DNA from: Tachypleus tridentatus
Lineage: Eukaryota > Arthropoda > Merostomata > Xiphosura > Limulidae
Assembly: GCF_004210375.1 (NCBI RefSeq)
Contig: NC_134837.1
Location: forward strand, 164,279,310 to 164,343,309
Reading direction: 5' to 3'
Length of the DNA stretch: 64,000 nucleotides
Position numbers and translations under genes: made by a program. This document shows positions 13,668 to 25,769 of this stretch, one piece after another. A model generated the notes under the pieces. That model saw nothing but the letters and a program-made list of their open reading frames with translations. It was not told the origin of the DNA and did not search any database. Every line of letters starts with the position of its first letter. Position 1 is the stretch's first letter.

Positions 13668-16600
13668 GTAAGCAAGGTTTTAAGTTTAAACTTTACTCAA
13701 GTCAGGGCTTTATGTGAACCTGTAATGTACAAAACCTAAGTAAGCTGTTATTATGCTATAAAAAAGTGTATTTTTGTCTTGCCAAATTTACTAGTCCACA
13801 TATGTCCTGCCAAATTTATTTATGGCCATTAAAACCTTGTGGAGCCAAAACCCCCAGTATTCTCCCACTGTATATTTCTATACACTACAGTTTTATGACT
13901 CCAGAAAGCTTGTTACTGTTTCATTAACTGTGCTTGTTCAGGCAGTGCTCGATGTGTATGCAGTGATAGGTATGTAGAATTTCAGCACTTTTCATACTTA
14001 TTGACAAACAAAATATAAAATAGGTGTTTATTAAATATTTGGAAAGCATTAAACTTTAGGAATGTGAGTTCACATTAAAATAATGTTTTGTTTTTGTTTT
14101 TTTGTATAAAAATAATCAGACGTAAATATACTTTTAAAACAGATTAGTATTTGCTTCATTTTCATAACTGTTAATATCTTAATAGAACCTCTTGTGGTGG
14201 TTTAGGGCACTGTAGAAAGCTTAATACACTTTGATTTTGTACATGTTTCTGAAAGTTCATCCATCATTTTGCTCTAGAAGGCTGCTGTTTTTTTCTCATT
14301 ACTCAGTTATGAGACATTAATGGGCCATCGTCCACAACTCAAATTAGTTCATCTAATAAACAGTTACATTAGATTCATGTAGCAATATTATTTTCTTCTG
14401 CTGCAGTACATTTGTTAAAATGCTTTAGATATAAACTTGGTTAATATATGCATAACTAAGTAGAATTACAAACCTCGACATGTCTTTAATGTGTGTGTAT
14501 AACTTCTTTCCAATGAAGTCTTTGAATGCTTATTTGTTTTCAATAAATCATAATTGAATACCCTTCAATTTCCTCTTTTAAATTTTCTGAAATCTACTTT
14601 TTGTGTTTTTGTAAATACGATACCTTTTAGAAAAGCAGAATTCCCATTTTATTTCTGAACATCATCTGTTTTGCTTTTTTTTTTCCATACAAATCTACAT
14701 AAGTGTTTTTGTTAATATGTAACATGATTTATTTCATGCAATGAATGACAGTCTTTATGTAACTAAACTAAACAACAAGACTGAATTGAAGATCTTATTT
14801 CTTGAATAAATTCCTAAGTTGCTGAATAAGTAGAAATTGTTCTTAGTTTTTTGTTCGTACATACAGTGGTTTGAGGAACACTTGATCAATAGATTATTTA
14901 AATTGGAAATACTACTAATTGCTAAGCTGTATACTACTATATTAGTTTTACATGTTCTTTTTGCTTTGTGTATGAGCTCACTGCTCTTCAAATAAAATAA
15001 CTTCTACAAAAATTTAACTGATGTCATTAGACATTAACACTAAGTAGGTTTGTAAAAGATATTTGATTTATTATACATTACTTGGCCATTTTGTCTGTTA
15101 TTTAGTTTGGCTGGATATTAATATATATTAATTAAAATCAACATTTTTGTAGCATTTACCAGGAACTGTATAACCTAAAACCAGCTGTCTGTACCAAGAA
15201 TTTAATCCTTATTACAGTAATGGGTGAGATTTTCTCTATGAAAATACCAAACATAAATACACATGACTTTCTTTCTCAAGACTTGTTTGACCATTATCAT
15301 TAATGATATAGATGTCTGCAGATATTTTATTTTTGTAACCACAGACAGAGTCATGTCTTGTGTCATGATCTTTGAACGAGTAATGGTACTAATGACAGGA
15401 ACTCATCTGTATCACTTCTGTTACATCTGTAACCATATTTAATTCTGAAATTGGCAGTGTTGATGCTTTTTCTATTCAACTCTGTTTTATTGTCTGGTTT
15501 TGTTGCTTTATTAATGTTACTTTTAAGTGAAGATTTAACGAAGTAAAATAGCTAAGTGAAATGTTCCAGCAAATTTAGTTTCAAGCCTTTCTCTCAAGGA
15601 TGCTTTCACTGTTCCCAGTGAAAGGTAGCTTGTCTTATATTTCAAAAGAAGGCAATAAAGATTAGCTATTGTTATAGGAATAATGTTTTAAATTATTGAG
15701 CCTTTGTGTTTGTAGCAATTTTAAACAGTTCTCCAGTTGAAACCATTGGTTATTGTCGAGGTTGATGCTGTTGTTGTCAGCAGCATAGACATATTACAAT
15801 GTTTGTTCCATAAGCTTTCCAAGGATGTAGTATGTAGAATTCTATCTATTCTATTAATCTTGTAATTGATTCCATTAAAGCATATCGAAATTAGTATAGC
15901 CATTAATTATGAATATGCCAAGAACAAGTAATTAAAATCTGGGGATCTACTGCCTTAATAATCATTAATTGTAATGTGTGGAGGAAAAGGATTCACTTGA
16001 TAATTTTAGTATTATCGAAACCTTTCACAACATTTTCGTTATTATTTGGTAGGTGCTATTTTTCCCCTTGTGGATGCATAAGATCTTGCCATATTTTTGT
16101 TGCATCATCAATGTCATTTGAAGAAAATGCTTGACATTTTCATTTTATGGAGTAACTGACATTTGAAACTAAAATACATTTTTGCACCTCCCATGTATAA
16201 CTGGTGCATTTGTTTCAGAAAAACAAGTTTTGCTTGGTAATTTATATTATGAGTGTGATTTCTTCATCTGTGTGAACAAACCTGTTGAATACAGTTGATG
16301 TGTGTGTGTGTGTGTTTTCATATAGCAAAGCCACATTATGCTATCTGCTGAGTTCATCGAGGGGAGTCAAGAATACAATTGGTTATCCAGTGCAATCATT
16401 CTAATGGTAGTGTAGTGTAAGTTTTCAGCACAGTGACCATGAATGATGACATTTACAGTATTAGGCTTATTCGACTTCAAAGTTAGTTGCAAGTTCTTGT
16501 GGTTTTCAACATGCTTATTTGAATACTAAATGCTGCTTTCCTTTTACCACTAAGTAAAATTAAGATGATGCATAATTTTCAATTCACATTAAAATAATTC

Positions 16601-17794
16601 TATGAATTTTTTTTTTTTTGCACTTTTAATAGTTCTTAACAATCAGTGAACAAAGTTGACCACTGAATACTCTTAATGCCATTGATAACAATCATTGACT
16701 AAATCCATCATTCAAATTTGATGGTGATATCTTGGTAGCCAAATCACTGGTTTAGTAATATTCAAGAGTTCTAACAAATGAAGCCACATATTTCATCAAC
16801 TGACTAAAGTAAATGAGAATAATAAGAAAATAATTTCATATGGATGTATAAACACAAAGTATAAACAGAGTATTGCATAGTACTATGTTGATGTTTTTTT
16901 TATATTTTCAATATAGCACCCAAAGCAAATTGAGTAGACAATTAAGAATTCTTATAGGTAAAGACTATTGATAAGTACTGAAATCAACCAAGGTTGTAAG
17001 CTTTATTTTATGTTAATAACATTGGAAATGATTAGAAACAGTGATATATTGACAGTAATTTTTGTTCCACTTTTAGCTTTTGCACAATTGGCCAAGAAAA
17101 ATTGGCCTGAAGATACAACATAAAGCTACAAACCAGTGATTAAAACCTTTAAATTTATTGCATTACAATTGAAATTGAAAATTACCTCAAATTTTTGGGT
17201 GTCAATTTGAAATTATGGAAGAACTTCCAAGATATTGTTTTGGTTCATTCGCTGGTGGCAAAATATTAACAAACTGTGAAAGAAAGAATTATCTAAATTT
17301 TGTTGTTGTTGTGTTATTTAAATACAAGTTGTTTTTTATGCCATATGTAAAAACAGTTTTACTTTTTTTCATTTATTGTTAATCTTTTCATAATTAAAGC
17401 AATGCAAACTAGTTTAATTTTGATCCTATATACTTAATATATAATAATTTTGCTTTAAGTTTTATGACACAGCACAATTGAAATAAGACTCATTTTCTTT
17501 ACCTACTGTGTGAGAAAACTTTATTAAGGTTACAAAAAATATTTAATAAGAGCCAATATAAGAAACATAAGATAGTTGTGTATCATGATTGATTTGTCTT
17601 CAGATTCATATTTAGCATTACTTTTTGTCATACCTTGCAGTTATTATTGTTCAAAAGAAATTAATATGCAAGTTATTTTAAGAAAACTTGTTAATTTGAA
17701 GGAGAATTTGTCCTTGATTTCAAATATTATCTTGAATGCACTATATGTATTCCAGATAAAGCTGAACATACAACATAGGATTTATTAAACCTAG
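13668..17794 (+). other. Intron 2, left part
   Basis: Apart from a SINE fragment at 16300-16380, nothing was recognised. Open frames are short and lack resemblance to known families. Confidence 0.45.
16300..16380 (-). mobile_element. tRNA-derived SINE (family 2), 3' fragment
   Basis: Read on the - strand, ctcagcagatagc-like sequence is followed by atgtggctttgctata and an (AC)n tail (the TG run at 16300-16315). This matches the 3' half of the SINE copy at 51432. The tRNA-like head is too diverged to follow. Confidence 0.65.
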
Positions 17795-18410
17795 ACCACA
17801 TTTTGCTTTCTTGCTGTCATTATGACTCTCAATGACAGCATCATTTTAAACATGTTCTGTCCCAAGATTGGTTTATAATGTTAGCCAGTGTTATTGGTGA
17901 TGGTGACACTGTCCATCTTGGTGATGTTTTTACTTTTTCAAAGGCCATTAATCTTTTTAATGCCATTTAAGTTTTCTAATTTATACATTATACCTTTTTT
18001 AATGTTATTTCCTTTTAAGAATCAAAGTCCATCTAGTTCAGTTTGAAATTAGAAAATGGCCGTAATATTAAATAGCTCGAAACCAGGACTGGAAAGGCCA
18101 ACTTCAGGTGACTGATGGTGGTTTTTATACTTACCTGCTAGTCTTCCTGGGAAGTTATGATAATAACAGTTATGCTACAGAAAGTCCTTTACAACTTGTG
18201 TTACTGTAGTTTTTCTCTTAACATTGTCAGCTAGATGTAAACATTGGTTTTATGCTTTTTTGTTTTTAACTTTGTTTTGTTTCACTTTAATTTCCTTTTA
18301 TGAATTTTACTAAATTTACTTTAATTTTAACTTTTTACCAGATGTGTTTGGCACAAATAGCCTAGCTGCTTTGTGCCATAAAACACTAAATCAACCAACC
18401 AATCAATTAA
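17795..18410 (+). mobile_element. LINE 3' end, truncated copy
   Basis: This stretch parallels the 3' end of the long LINE at 27910-28526 at high identity: ccacattttgctttcttgct, then caatgacagc, then aaccaggactggaaaggcca, ending at ccataaaacactaaatcaac and a degenerate AACC tail. It holds only the last few codons of the second ORF and the 3' UTR. 5' truncation is the usual fate of LINE insertions. Confidence 0.85.
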
Positions 18411-19340
18411 ACCCAGGTTAGTATTGGAGTAAGATTTCTTAAGAATAACTGTAGAATTGATTTCACCAGTTTTTGTATTATAACTTATAAAGTAATGTTT
18501 AAAAGTAATGTCTTTTTTGTTTCTTCCCTAAGTGTAATGTATACATCTTTATTATGCTAACCACTAATTATTTTCATTTCTGTACTACCCACAGTTTATA
18601 CCATGGTATTCTTTTTTTGAAGTACTTGTTTTTATGGTACAATTAACTTTAAATTTAGTTTTTGTTGTATCTTTTGGAATTGTCATTGATTCAAGGTACA
18701 ATATGTATGTTTTCCTAATTGATTAGTTGTTTACCTTTGTTCTATTCCTTATTACAAGTAACAATGATATTAAGTAGAGTTTAGTAGTTAGTGGAATTTG
18801 CTAATCAGTCACTCTCATGAGAGTGACAAAAAAATAAGCTTTTAACAATAGAAATCAGGTTTTGATCACCACTGTAGGCACAGCACAGGTAACTCATTGT
18901 GTAGCTTTTTGCAGTGAATATGTATCATGCAACATTTTTATTACTTGGATGGTTAAAACAATTAAAAATATCAGTAATCAGGAAATGTAAGTTCAAGTAC
19001 TTAAGCTGAACAAGTATGAATTGATGAAAGATAACGATGAAATAACATAATGACAATATTAAAATTACTAGATTGTTGGAATACTCAGAAACACTAATTT
19101 TAATTATTGGATAGTTTAAACAGTTGAAATAAGCAAAATAATTATTTTTAGTTTAAAGTATTATTTTGATTAATCAAGTATTTTATGCTACACTAATTTT
19201 GGTTGATGCTAATAATTAAATAATTTTATTACTCTCTTCTAATAATAAATATTGCAGATGTACAACTCAAGTTTATTTTTAATTTGAATATTTATAACTG
19301 TAATACATTTTCTGTGTTTCAATTTTTATTGTTTCTGCAG
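18411..19340 (+). other. Intron 2, right part, nothing recognised
   Basis: AT-rich DNA leading to the acceptor of coding exon 3. Confidence 0.5.
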
Positions 19341-19414
19341 GATCAACTTCTAGAAATCTCATTGTTTGAAAGTGCCAAGAAAATACCAGAGTTTTTGAAT
19401 GTGGAACACTACAA
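19341..19414 (+). CDS. EIF4ENIF1: 4E-T coding exon 3 (residues 55-78), second half of the eIF4E-binding motif
   Basis: The acceptor is tgtttctgcag and the donor is gtaatt. The exon encodes DQLLEISLFESAKKIPEFLN and then VEHY. Joined to the preceding exon it gives YTKDQLL: Y52, L57 and L58 are the three residues that contact the dorsal face of eIF4E in this motif class. Vertebrate 4E-T has YTKEELL at the same place, followed like here by a short helix-like stretch. The exon ends two bases into codon 79, which the next exon completes as Asn. Confidence 0.93.
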
Positions 19415-21959
19415 GTAATTTCCATTCTTATATTGTATGTTAGATAAATGTACTCTTTTTATATCTGTATTTTATTATTTGATATTATTAGGAATGGCTA
19501 GTGCCAATAGACATCAATTAGCTTTGTGCAAAATCAAGCACATTTCCCACCACCAAAAGGGATCTAATTTATTGTAGTAACGTAAAATATGGAGAAATTT
19601 TGGGAATGTAACGTACACAAAACTTTTAACTTTTACAGATCAGTGTTAGCATATTACTATATCTACATTTGCATTCATGGAAATTAGTAACTCATAAATC
19701 CCATCATATCTGAAACACAGATACATTGAATATCAAATATGATAACCATTGAACATCTTTGAAAGTAAGTTTGATTTTAATTTTATAAATTTATTATTTA
19801 TAGTCAAAGAAAAACCATGTCATAGTTATACATTTTACTGTGATACAATACATTGCTGGGTTTCATGTCATTTTCTAGCCCACTTTGTTATAATTCTGGA
19901 ACTAAATCATGTATGTTATTAAAACTAACATAAATAGGTAATACATCTTTTTAATGTATTTTATTTATAAGTGTTGTGTGTACACTCCTTTTAGAAATTA
20001 TGCACAGCTGTTTCAAAAAACCGTCTTCCAAATCTCAATGCTCATGCTATGAAAAAGTCTAATGTGAGAATCCATTTGGTTTAAGTTCTTATAATATTTA
20101 AATTTAGAAACTGGTATTCCATATATTAAGGAGAAATTGTTTTATTGTAAAGCAGTGAACAATAAAAAATGAAGCTATTGAAGTTTTGTAAACTACACTA
20201 ATAAAATTCACATGGTTTAATAAATTGCTTTCATCATTTTGCATCTCGCATATGAATACAGTGTACATACAAATTGAATTCATATATAAATATATTTGTA
20301 TATTACAATTATGTAGAGTAAGTGTGATGTCAGTGCTCTGTTAATTTTTTTGTAGTGGTTTATGGATTTATTACTTTCCATACTTGTTTTGATTATATAA
20401 GTTACCCACTTATTTATAGTGGTTAGATAAATACCTATTAAATATTTGGTTATAGCAAGGTTTTTTGTTGTTTGGTTTACTCAGATCTTTGCTTATTTTC
20501 CACTTTTTAAAAAATACTAGTATGATTTGTATTAAACCCAAATTTTACTTTACCTAAGTCTTGGTATCTCTGGTGCATATTTTAAAAACCATTAATAGTG
20601 CTATGAAGATTTGATGTTTGTCTTGTAAAGAAGAACACACTTGCCTCTTGCTTTTTAAAACTGATTGAAAATTGCATGTATAAAAAAGAATTAATAATGG
20701 CTGTTTAATATAAATCTCAAAATTGTTTTTTAGCAAGCCTTCTTTTCTTATTTATATTTCATGAAGTAAACAGTATTATAGTTGTTTACTAGGCAATACA
20801 ACTTAGGTGTTTTTTTCTGCTTAGTATCATTTGTAATATCAAATAATGGTAAAGCTCCAGGGAATTGTAATCAAGCACAAAAAACAGAACACAATCACTA
20901 CATAAGTTCAGCTGAGTAAAATACACTTTACAAAAAGTGAATCCTAACCAGGAATATTCTGAAAATTGACAAAAAGAAAATACTCTTCTTGATTATGGAA
21001 ATAGAGAAGTTATAGTGCTCAATTTGATTTTCATAATTGAATATCACTTTGAAAAGAGCTAAAAAATTTTTATGAGAATCATTGTTAATATTTGCTCAAT
21101 ACTTAACTTAGTTTCAAGTAAAAAATAAAACTAAATATAAAAATAGTTCTCAACTTTACATTCTCACATTGCTTAAATTGCATTAAGAGTCTTCAATTCA
21201 TTTAAAAAAATAACACAACTAGGAAAATAAAAGCATTGACTTAGTCTCATCAGTGTAGTAATATAAAAGACTGCTTACTGTAGATATTATTTATTAGTTT
21301 ATTTTGTGAAAAAAAATTATTATTGTTTAATTTTTTATTATAAGACAGTTAAAAGCAGATGATTATTGGAAGTTGTGTTTGTAATTCATTGATGCCAAGA
21401 ATAGGATGAACAGACATTAAGTAATAAACATATAAATAGTGTGAGATGAGTGGGAAAAGTTCAATGTGAAGTTAACTGTCATTGAAGTGATAGACCTAAC
21501 AATCAAGATAGGCCTAACATTTGATATGTTACAGAAAAACTAACAGATTTAACAGAGATAATCAGTATAATTTATTCTATTAAAGCAAGTTCTAAAGTAA
21601 TTGAGCCAGTCTGAGTGCACTTTGACAAAAGAAACAGACAATATCTGAAGTACACTGACCAGATAATCACTGGAAGAGTACTATATGAATGTGGTTGCTC
21701 ATGCAACTATTGTAAGTGAATTATAAATAGAAGACTAGTGTGATAGAAATAAAAAGGTAGTTCGGCTTCTCAACTGAATTTATGAAGCAATTGAAGAGGC
21801 ATAAGTGGACGTTTGACATGAAGGAGAGAACTATCTCTACATTATTGTGAAAACAAGTAGAGCAAGTACTGTTTGTTAGTTTTTAAATTTATCACCAACA
21901 AATCTCAGACACCTGCTATAGAAGAATCTTAAGCCCAAGAACAATTTATTTTATTTATA
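19415..21959 (+). other. Intron 3, left part, nothing recognised
   Basis: AT-rich intron. The segment about 21350-21850 is less AT-rich than its neighbours but gave no recognisable protein on either strand. Confidence 0.45.
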
Positions 21960-22195
21960 TTTTTGGTTGTAATAGCACCCGGGAAAGCCATGGGAGTTTT
22001 CTCATCTTAGAAGCAAAATTCAAAATGCCAAAGTTAAAAGAAGTTGCCCATTAGGGAAAGTCAAAACAAGGGTGGGGAGGTAGGTGTTTAAACCCACAAT
22101 GTCTCATCTCCTACTGCTTTTTTTGCTGTTTGCAGACAGGTGCTGGAAAGCAGTTACCTTTAAAGTGAAATTTTAAAAGTAGAAACAGAACCACC
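21960..22195 (-). repeat. Dispersed repeat X, - strand copy
   Basis: The reverse complement (for example acccttgttttgac, then tttaactttggcattttg) matches the + strand sequence at about 23040-23290, including the preceding GCAGTAGGA and AAGGTAACTGCTTTCC-like stretches. Family unknown; a retroelement 3' UTR is possible. Confidence 0.6.
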
Positions 22196-22909
22196 TAAAA
22201 TTTGTACAGTATAGAATATGTATTGTTAGCATTCACCACTTCACCTTTGTTTTGATTTTCCATGATGGTCAATTTGTTTAACATGCTGTACTTCTGCATT
22301 TATAATAGCTATAACTTTAAATCAACAGATCTATAGACAAATGTTGGATATTCCAATGAATGGTAATTTCTCTTCAAATTTGTATCTTCTAGGATTTTTT
22401 TTAATAGTTTAACTCACAGTTAACTCTACATTTTGGTACATTGGTTTAATTTCAGTAAATTACTTAAACTTTGTCCCAAATATAATTTCTTGTAAGGAGT
22501 AAGGAACTGACAATAGGAAAAAGCAATATCAATGATTTTATGCTAATTATATAGACATGGACATTTATTTTGTAAAAGGCAGAGTTCAGTTGATCACTTT
22601 TGATAAAACAAGGAAATTTAATAGGTTGTGTACTCCCCATAATGAATATATTGTTAAAAGGAATTATTATATCACAACTGAAAAGGGTTTTAATAGTGTG
22701 CAGTAACAGTAACTCTTTTTATGAATAGTGTTTCTTTATCCTTAAATAAACTAAAGAACAATGGATGTAGATATATAAATAAAAAATTCTATTTTGTACC
22801 AGATATAAATTTATTTTAAACAGTAAACTTTCAGTTATGGAAAGCTCCTTACTTAGAGATTGTTAGTTTATCAAGGGTGACCTTGAACAATTAACTCAGT
22901 TTAAAAACA

Positions 22910-23320
22910 GTTTTTTATTCAGGAAAATGGGACTGGAAAGACCAACTTCAAGTAGCTAGGCCTATATCAGCTTTCCCATGTTATACCTGAATAAAACTTC
23001 AACAATTTATAAATAAGTTTTCTAACTTTAATTCATTTTTTAAGATCTTTATAACAGTGGTGGTTATAAATGTAGAAATTGTGGGTGGTTTTGTTTTTAC
23101 TTTTAACACTTAAATGACTTTAAGGGTAATTGCCTTCCCACATCTGGTTGTAAATAGTGAAAGGCAGTAGGAAGTGTGATGTTGCAGGTTTAAGCACTCA
23201 TCTCTGAACCCTTGTTTTCATTTTTTGTGATGGTCAGCTTCCTTAACTTTGGCATTTTGGATTTTGCTTGATAGATGGAGTATCCCCACAAGTTTTATCC
23301 ATTATGACAAGATGACTAAT
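22910..23320 (+). repeat. Dispersed repeat X, + strand copy
   Basis: This is the inverted partner of 21960-22195. Its left part contains gggactggaaagaccaactt, which resembles the 3' UTR of the LINE at 28204, so it may be the 3' end of a related LINE. No coding frame. Confidence 0.55.
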
Positions 23321-23377
23321 CAGGAACAGAAATAAATGTATTAGTTGATTATACTATACAACAAAATTTTTACTTTT

Positions 23378-23803
23378 TTTTGTTCCTGGACAGAAAGTGT
23401 TATTTCCCAATTGCTTATGACTAAAGTAAATGGAAAAGACCTATTTTTCTCTTCAAACTTTGCTTTTGTGGCCTGGGAGTGTGTAATGAAAACATGAAGA
23501 AAGACTATATTTGGGGGCTGATATGCGAAAGTGATTTACATTACAGTTGCAATTCTCGAAAAACTACTTACTTTTAAACATTTTTGTATAAATACATATA
23601 AATCTTGATTAATATGTTGTTTTATTCAGACCTCTATGTAAATGAAAATGTGCAAATTTGCCTGTTTTCACATAGAAAATAGATTAATTTCTAAATTTCA
23701 TTATCCAGGTCACAAAAGCAAAGTTTGAAGAGAATAATGGCCATTTTCTGTACTTTTACAACATAAGCAATTAAGAAATAACACATACCATTCAGGAACA
23801 AAC
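23378..23803. repeat. Foldback (inverted-repeat) element
   Basis: Two arms of about 100 bp face each other: ctcttcaaactttgcttttg at about 23451 and its reverse complement at about 23710. Outer ends read tttgttcctg and caggaacaaa. The arms flank about 220 bp of central sequence. No coding capacity; it looks like a MITE or foldback element of unknown class. Confidence 0.75.
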
Positions 23804-23846
23804 TTTCTGTTACATAGTGTTATAAACTCTTTGTTGCTTAATAATG

Positions 23847-24463
23847 TTGAGCTTAATTGCTTCTTAACAATAACTGTAATTGATTATTACTGAATTATTT
23901 ATTTATATATTTATTTTACTACTACCCAAAAAAACAATCACGCATGAGGAAGTGTAACTCTTTAAAGTCTGGTATATCAGTTTAATGTTTCTGTTGTATA
24001 GTTTGTGTTTATTGCAGTGTAACAAAAGTACTGAATTGAATTGTTTGTAACCTGAGGTAAATTTTCTTAAGATTTATGTAGATTATGCAAAGTGAAATAC
24101 TTTGTTTGCAGCTATCAAATTTTGAAGAAATTTCATTGTGAATTTTTAAAATGAATTTTGAGCTTAATTGCTTCTTAACAATAACTGTAATTGATTATTA
24201 CTGAATTATTTATTTATATATTTATTTTACTACTACCCAAAAAAACAATCACGCATGAGGAAGTGTAACTCTTTAAAGTCTGGTATATCAGTTTAATGTT
24301 TCTGTTGTATAGTTTGTGTTTATTGCAGTGTAACAAAAGTACTGAATTGAATTGTTTGTAACCTGAGGTAAATTTTCTTAAGATTTATGTAGATTATGCA
24401 AAGTGAAATACTTTGTTTGCAGCTATCAAATTTTGAAGAAATTTCATTGTGAATTTTTAAAAT
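23847..24463. repeat. 311-bp tandem duplication, two near-identical copies
   Basis: Copy 1 (23847-24152) and copy 2 (24158-24463) appear identical over about 306 bp by eye, with a period of 311 bp. The unit is AT-rich intronic sequence and shows no gene. Copies this similar among otherwise decayed repeats imply a recent event, or an assembly artefact. Confidence 0.92.
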
Positions 24464-25149
24464 AAACTATTAAAAATGACCATCTCCCAGTTTGCATTTA
24501 TTTTCAGTAAATTCTGTTAGTTCCATAGTTTAAAGGACAGATATGCTTTTATTCATATCTTGGCTTCTCAGTTTGGATTCTTGTACATGGTGAGTTTCTG
24601 TTCTGTTCTTTCAGTTTACCTCCTCTTGGATCTAAACATTCGCCCACGAGTTTGCTGTGCATGGTGACCAGTGAAGGGGTGGAGAGGATCCTGGTGGTTG
24701 AGAGGTCCAACCCTAACACACCACTTGGGCCTTGAATACCTTTGAATTCCTTCAGATGGGCAGCCTTGGGGTGGGCCCATTTGGATCAATCAGCTGGTCC
24801 ACTCTTGGATAGGGTCAACTAATTACCAGTGCTGGATGTTCTCAGCAAATGTTGTGGACATTGTATCTGATGCTGGTGTTTGGGTATAGTGCTCACAAAA
24901 CCCTGGCATTGCTGCAGTGTCCTTGTTTGACATAGTAGTATGTCTCCTCGTAGGGCTCAATGGTGGTTGGGATCAGTGGACACAGAAATTTCCCTTTTTC
25001 TATTATGGATCCTCCAAAGAAAAACTTAAATAAAATAGTGAAAAAACAGTCCATAGGAAAATGACCACATTTTAAAGATTTTGAGCAGCAATTATCAACA
25101 TCTATAACACCTGTTGTACCTCATTTTCTTATTCTACATTCTCTTTCAG

Positions 25150-25751
25150 ACAAACCTTTAGGGCAAATGTCTCCCTTTTTCATTCAGAAGGGACTAGAGC
25201 AACTTGCTGGCTCACCAGAGTCAGTAAAGAAGCTACGATCTGGTGACATATTGGTGGAAACTTCCACATCTCAACACAGTGAACTCCTCTTGCATTCAAA
25301 GCCTACTGAGTTTGCACCTCATGCTACTTTGAATTCATCATGAGGAGTTATTGTTGAAAGAGATTTGAAGAACATCCCCGAGTCAGAGATTCTCGCTGGT
25401 CTTGCCACTCTTGAAGTTTCTGCAGTGAGGTGTATCTCCACTCGCAAAGATGGAATTACTGTGCCGACCAATATCCTCATTCTGACATTTACATCAACAC
25501 GTCCACCTGCCACCATCAAGGTAAGTTATCTTACTTGCAGAGTACGGCCACACGTTCCAAACCCTCTCCGATGTTTCCAGTGTCAGTGGGTCAGTCACTC
25601 AAAGATGTCATGTTGTGGTTCCTTGATGTGTGCTCATTGCTGTGGCAAGGACCATGATGCCTATGAGTATGAAACGGACCCTCATTGCATTAATTGCTCC
25701 ACCTTTTTAGCAATCAAGACTCAGGTAGAGAGATCACCTCTTTCCTTTTGA
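25150..25751 (+). pseudogene. LINE ORF1 (gag-like) remnant
   Basis: The frame runs in two pieces, interrupted by a stop at about 25340. The first piece has DKPLGQMSPFFIQKGLEQLA. The second (from 25365) reads through an RRM-like stretch (VSAVRCISTRKDGITVPTNI) to two CCHC knuckles: CFQCQWVSHSKMSC is intact, whereas the second, CAHCCGKDHDAYEY, has Tyr where the last Cys belongs. These proteins bind the element's RNA. The frame ends at 25751, right where the endonuclease would be expected to follow in the next ORF. Confidence 0.82.
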
Positions 25752-25769
25752 GCTGATTGACTCTATGAC

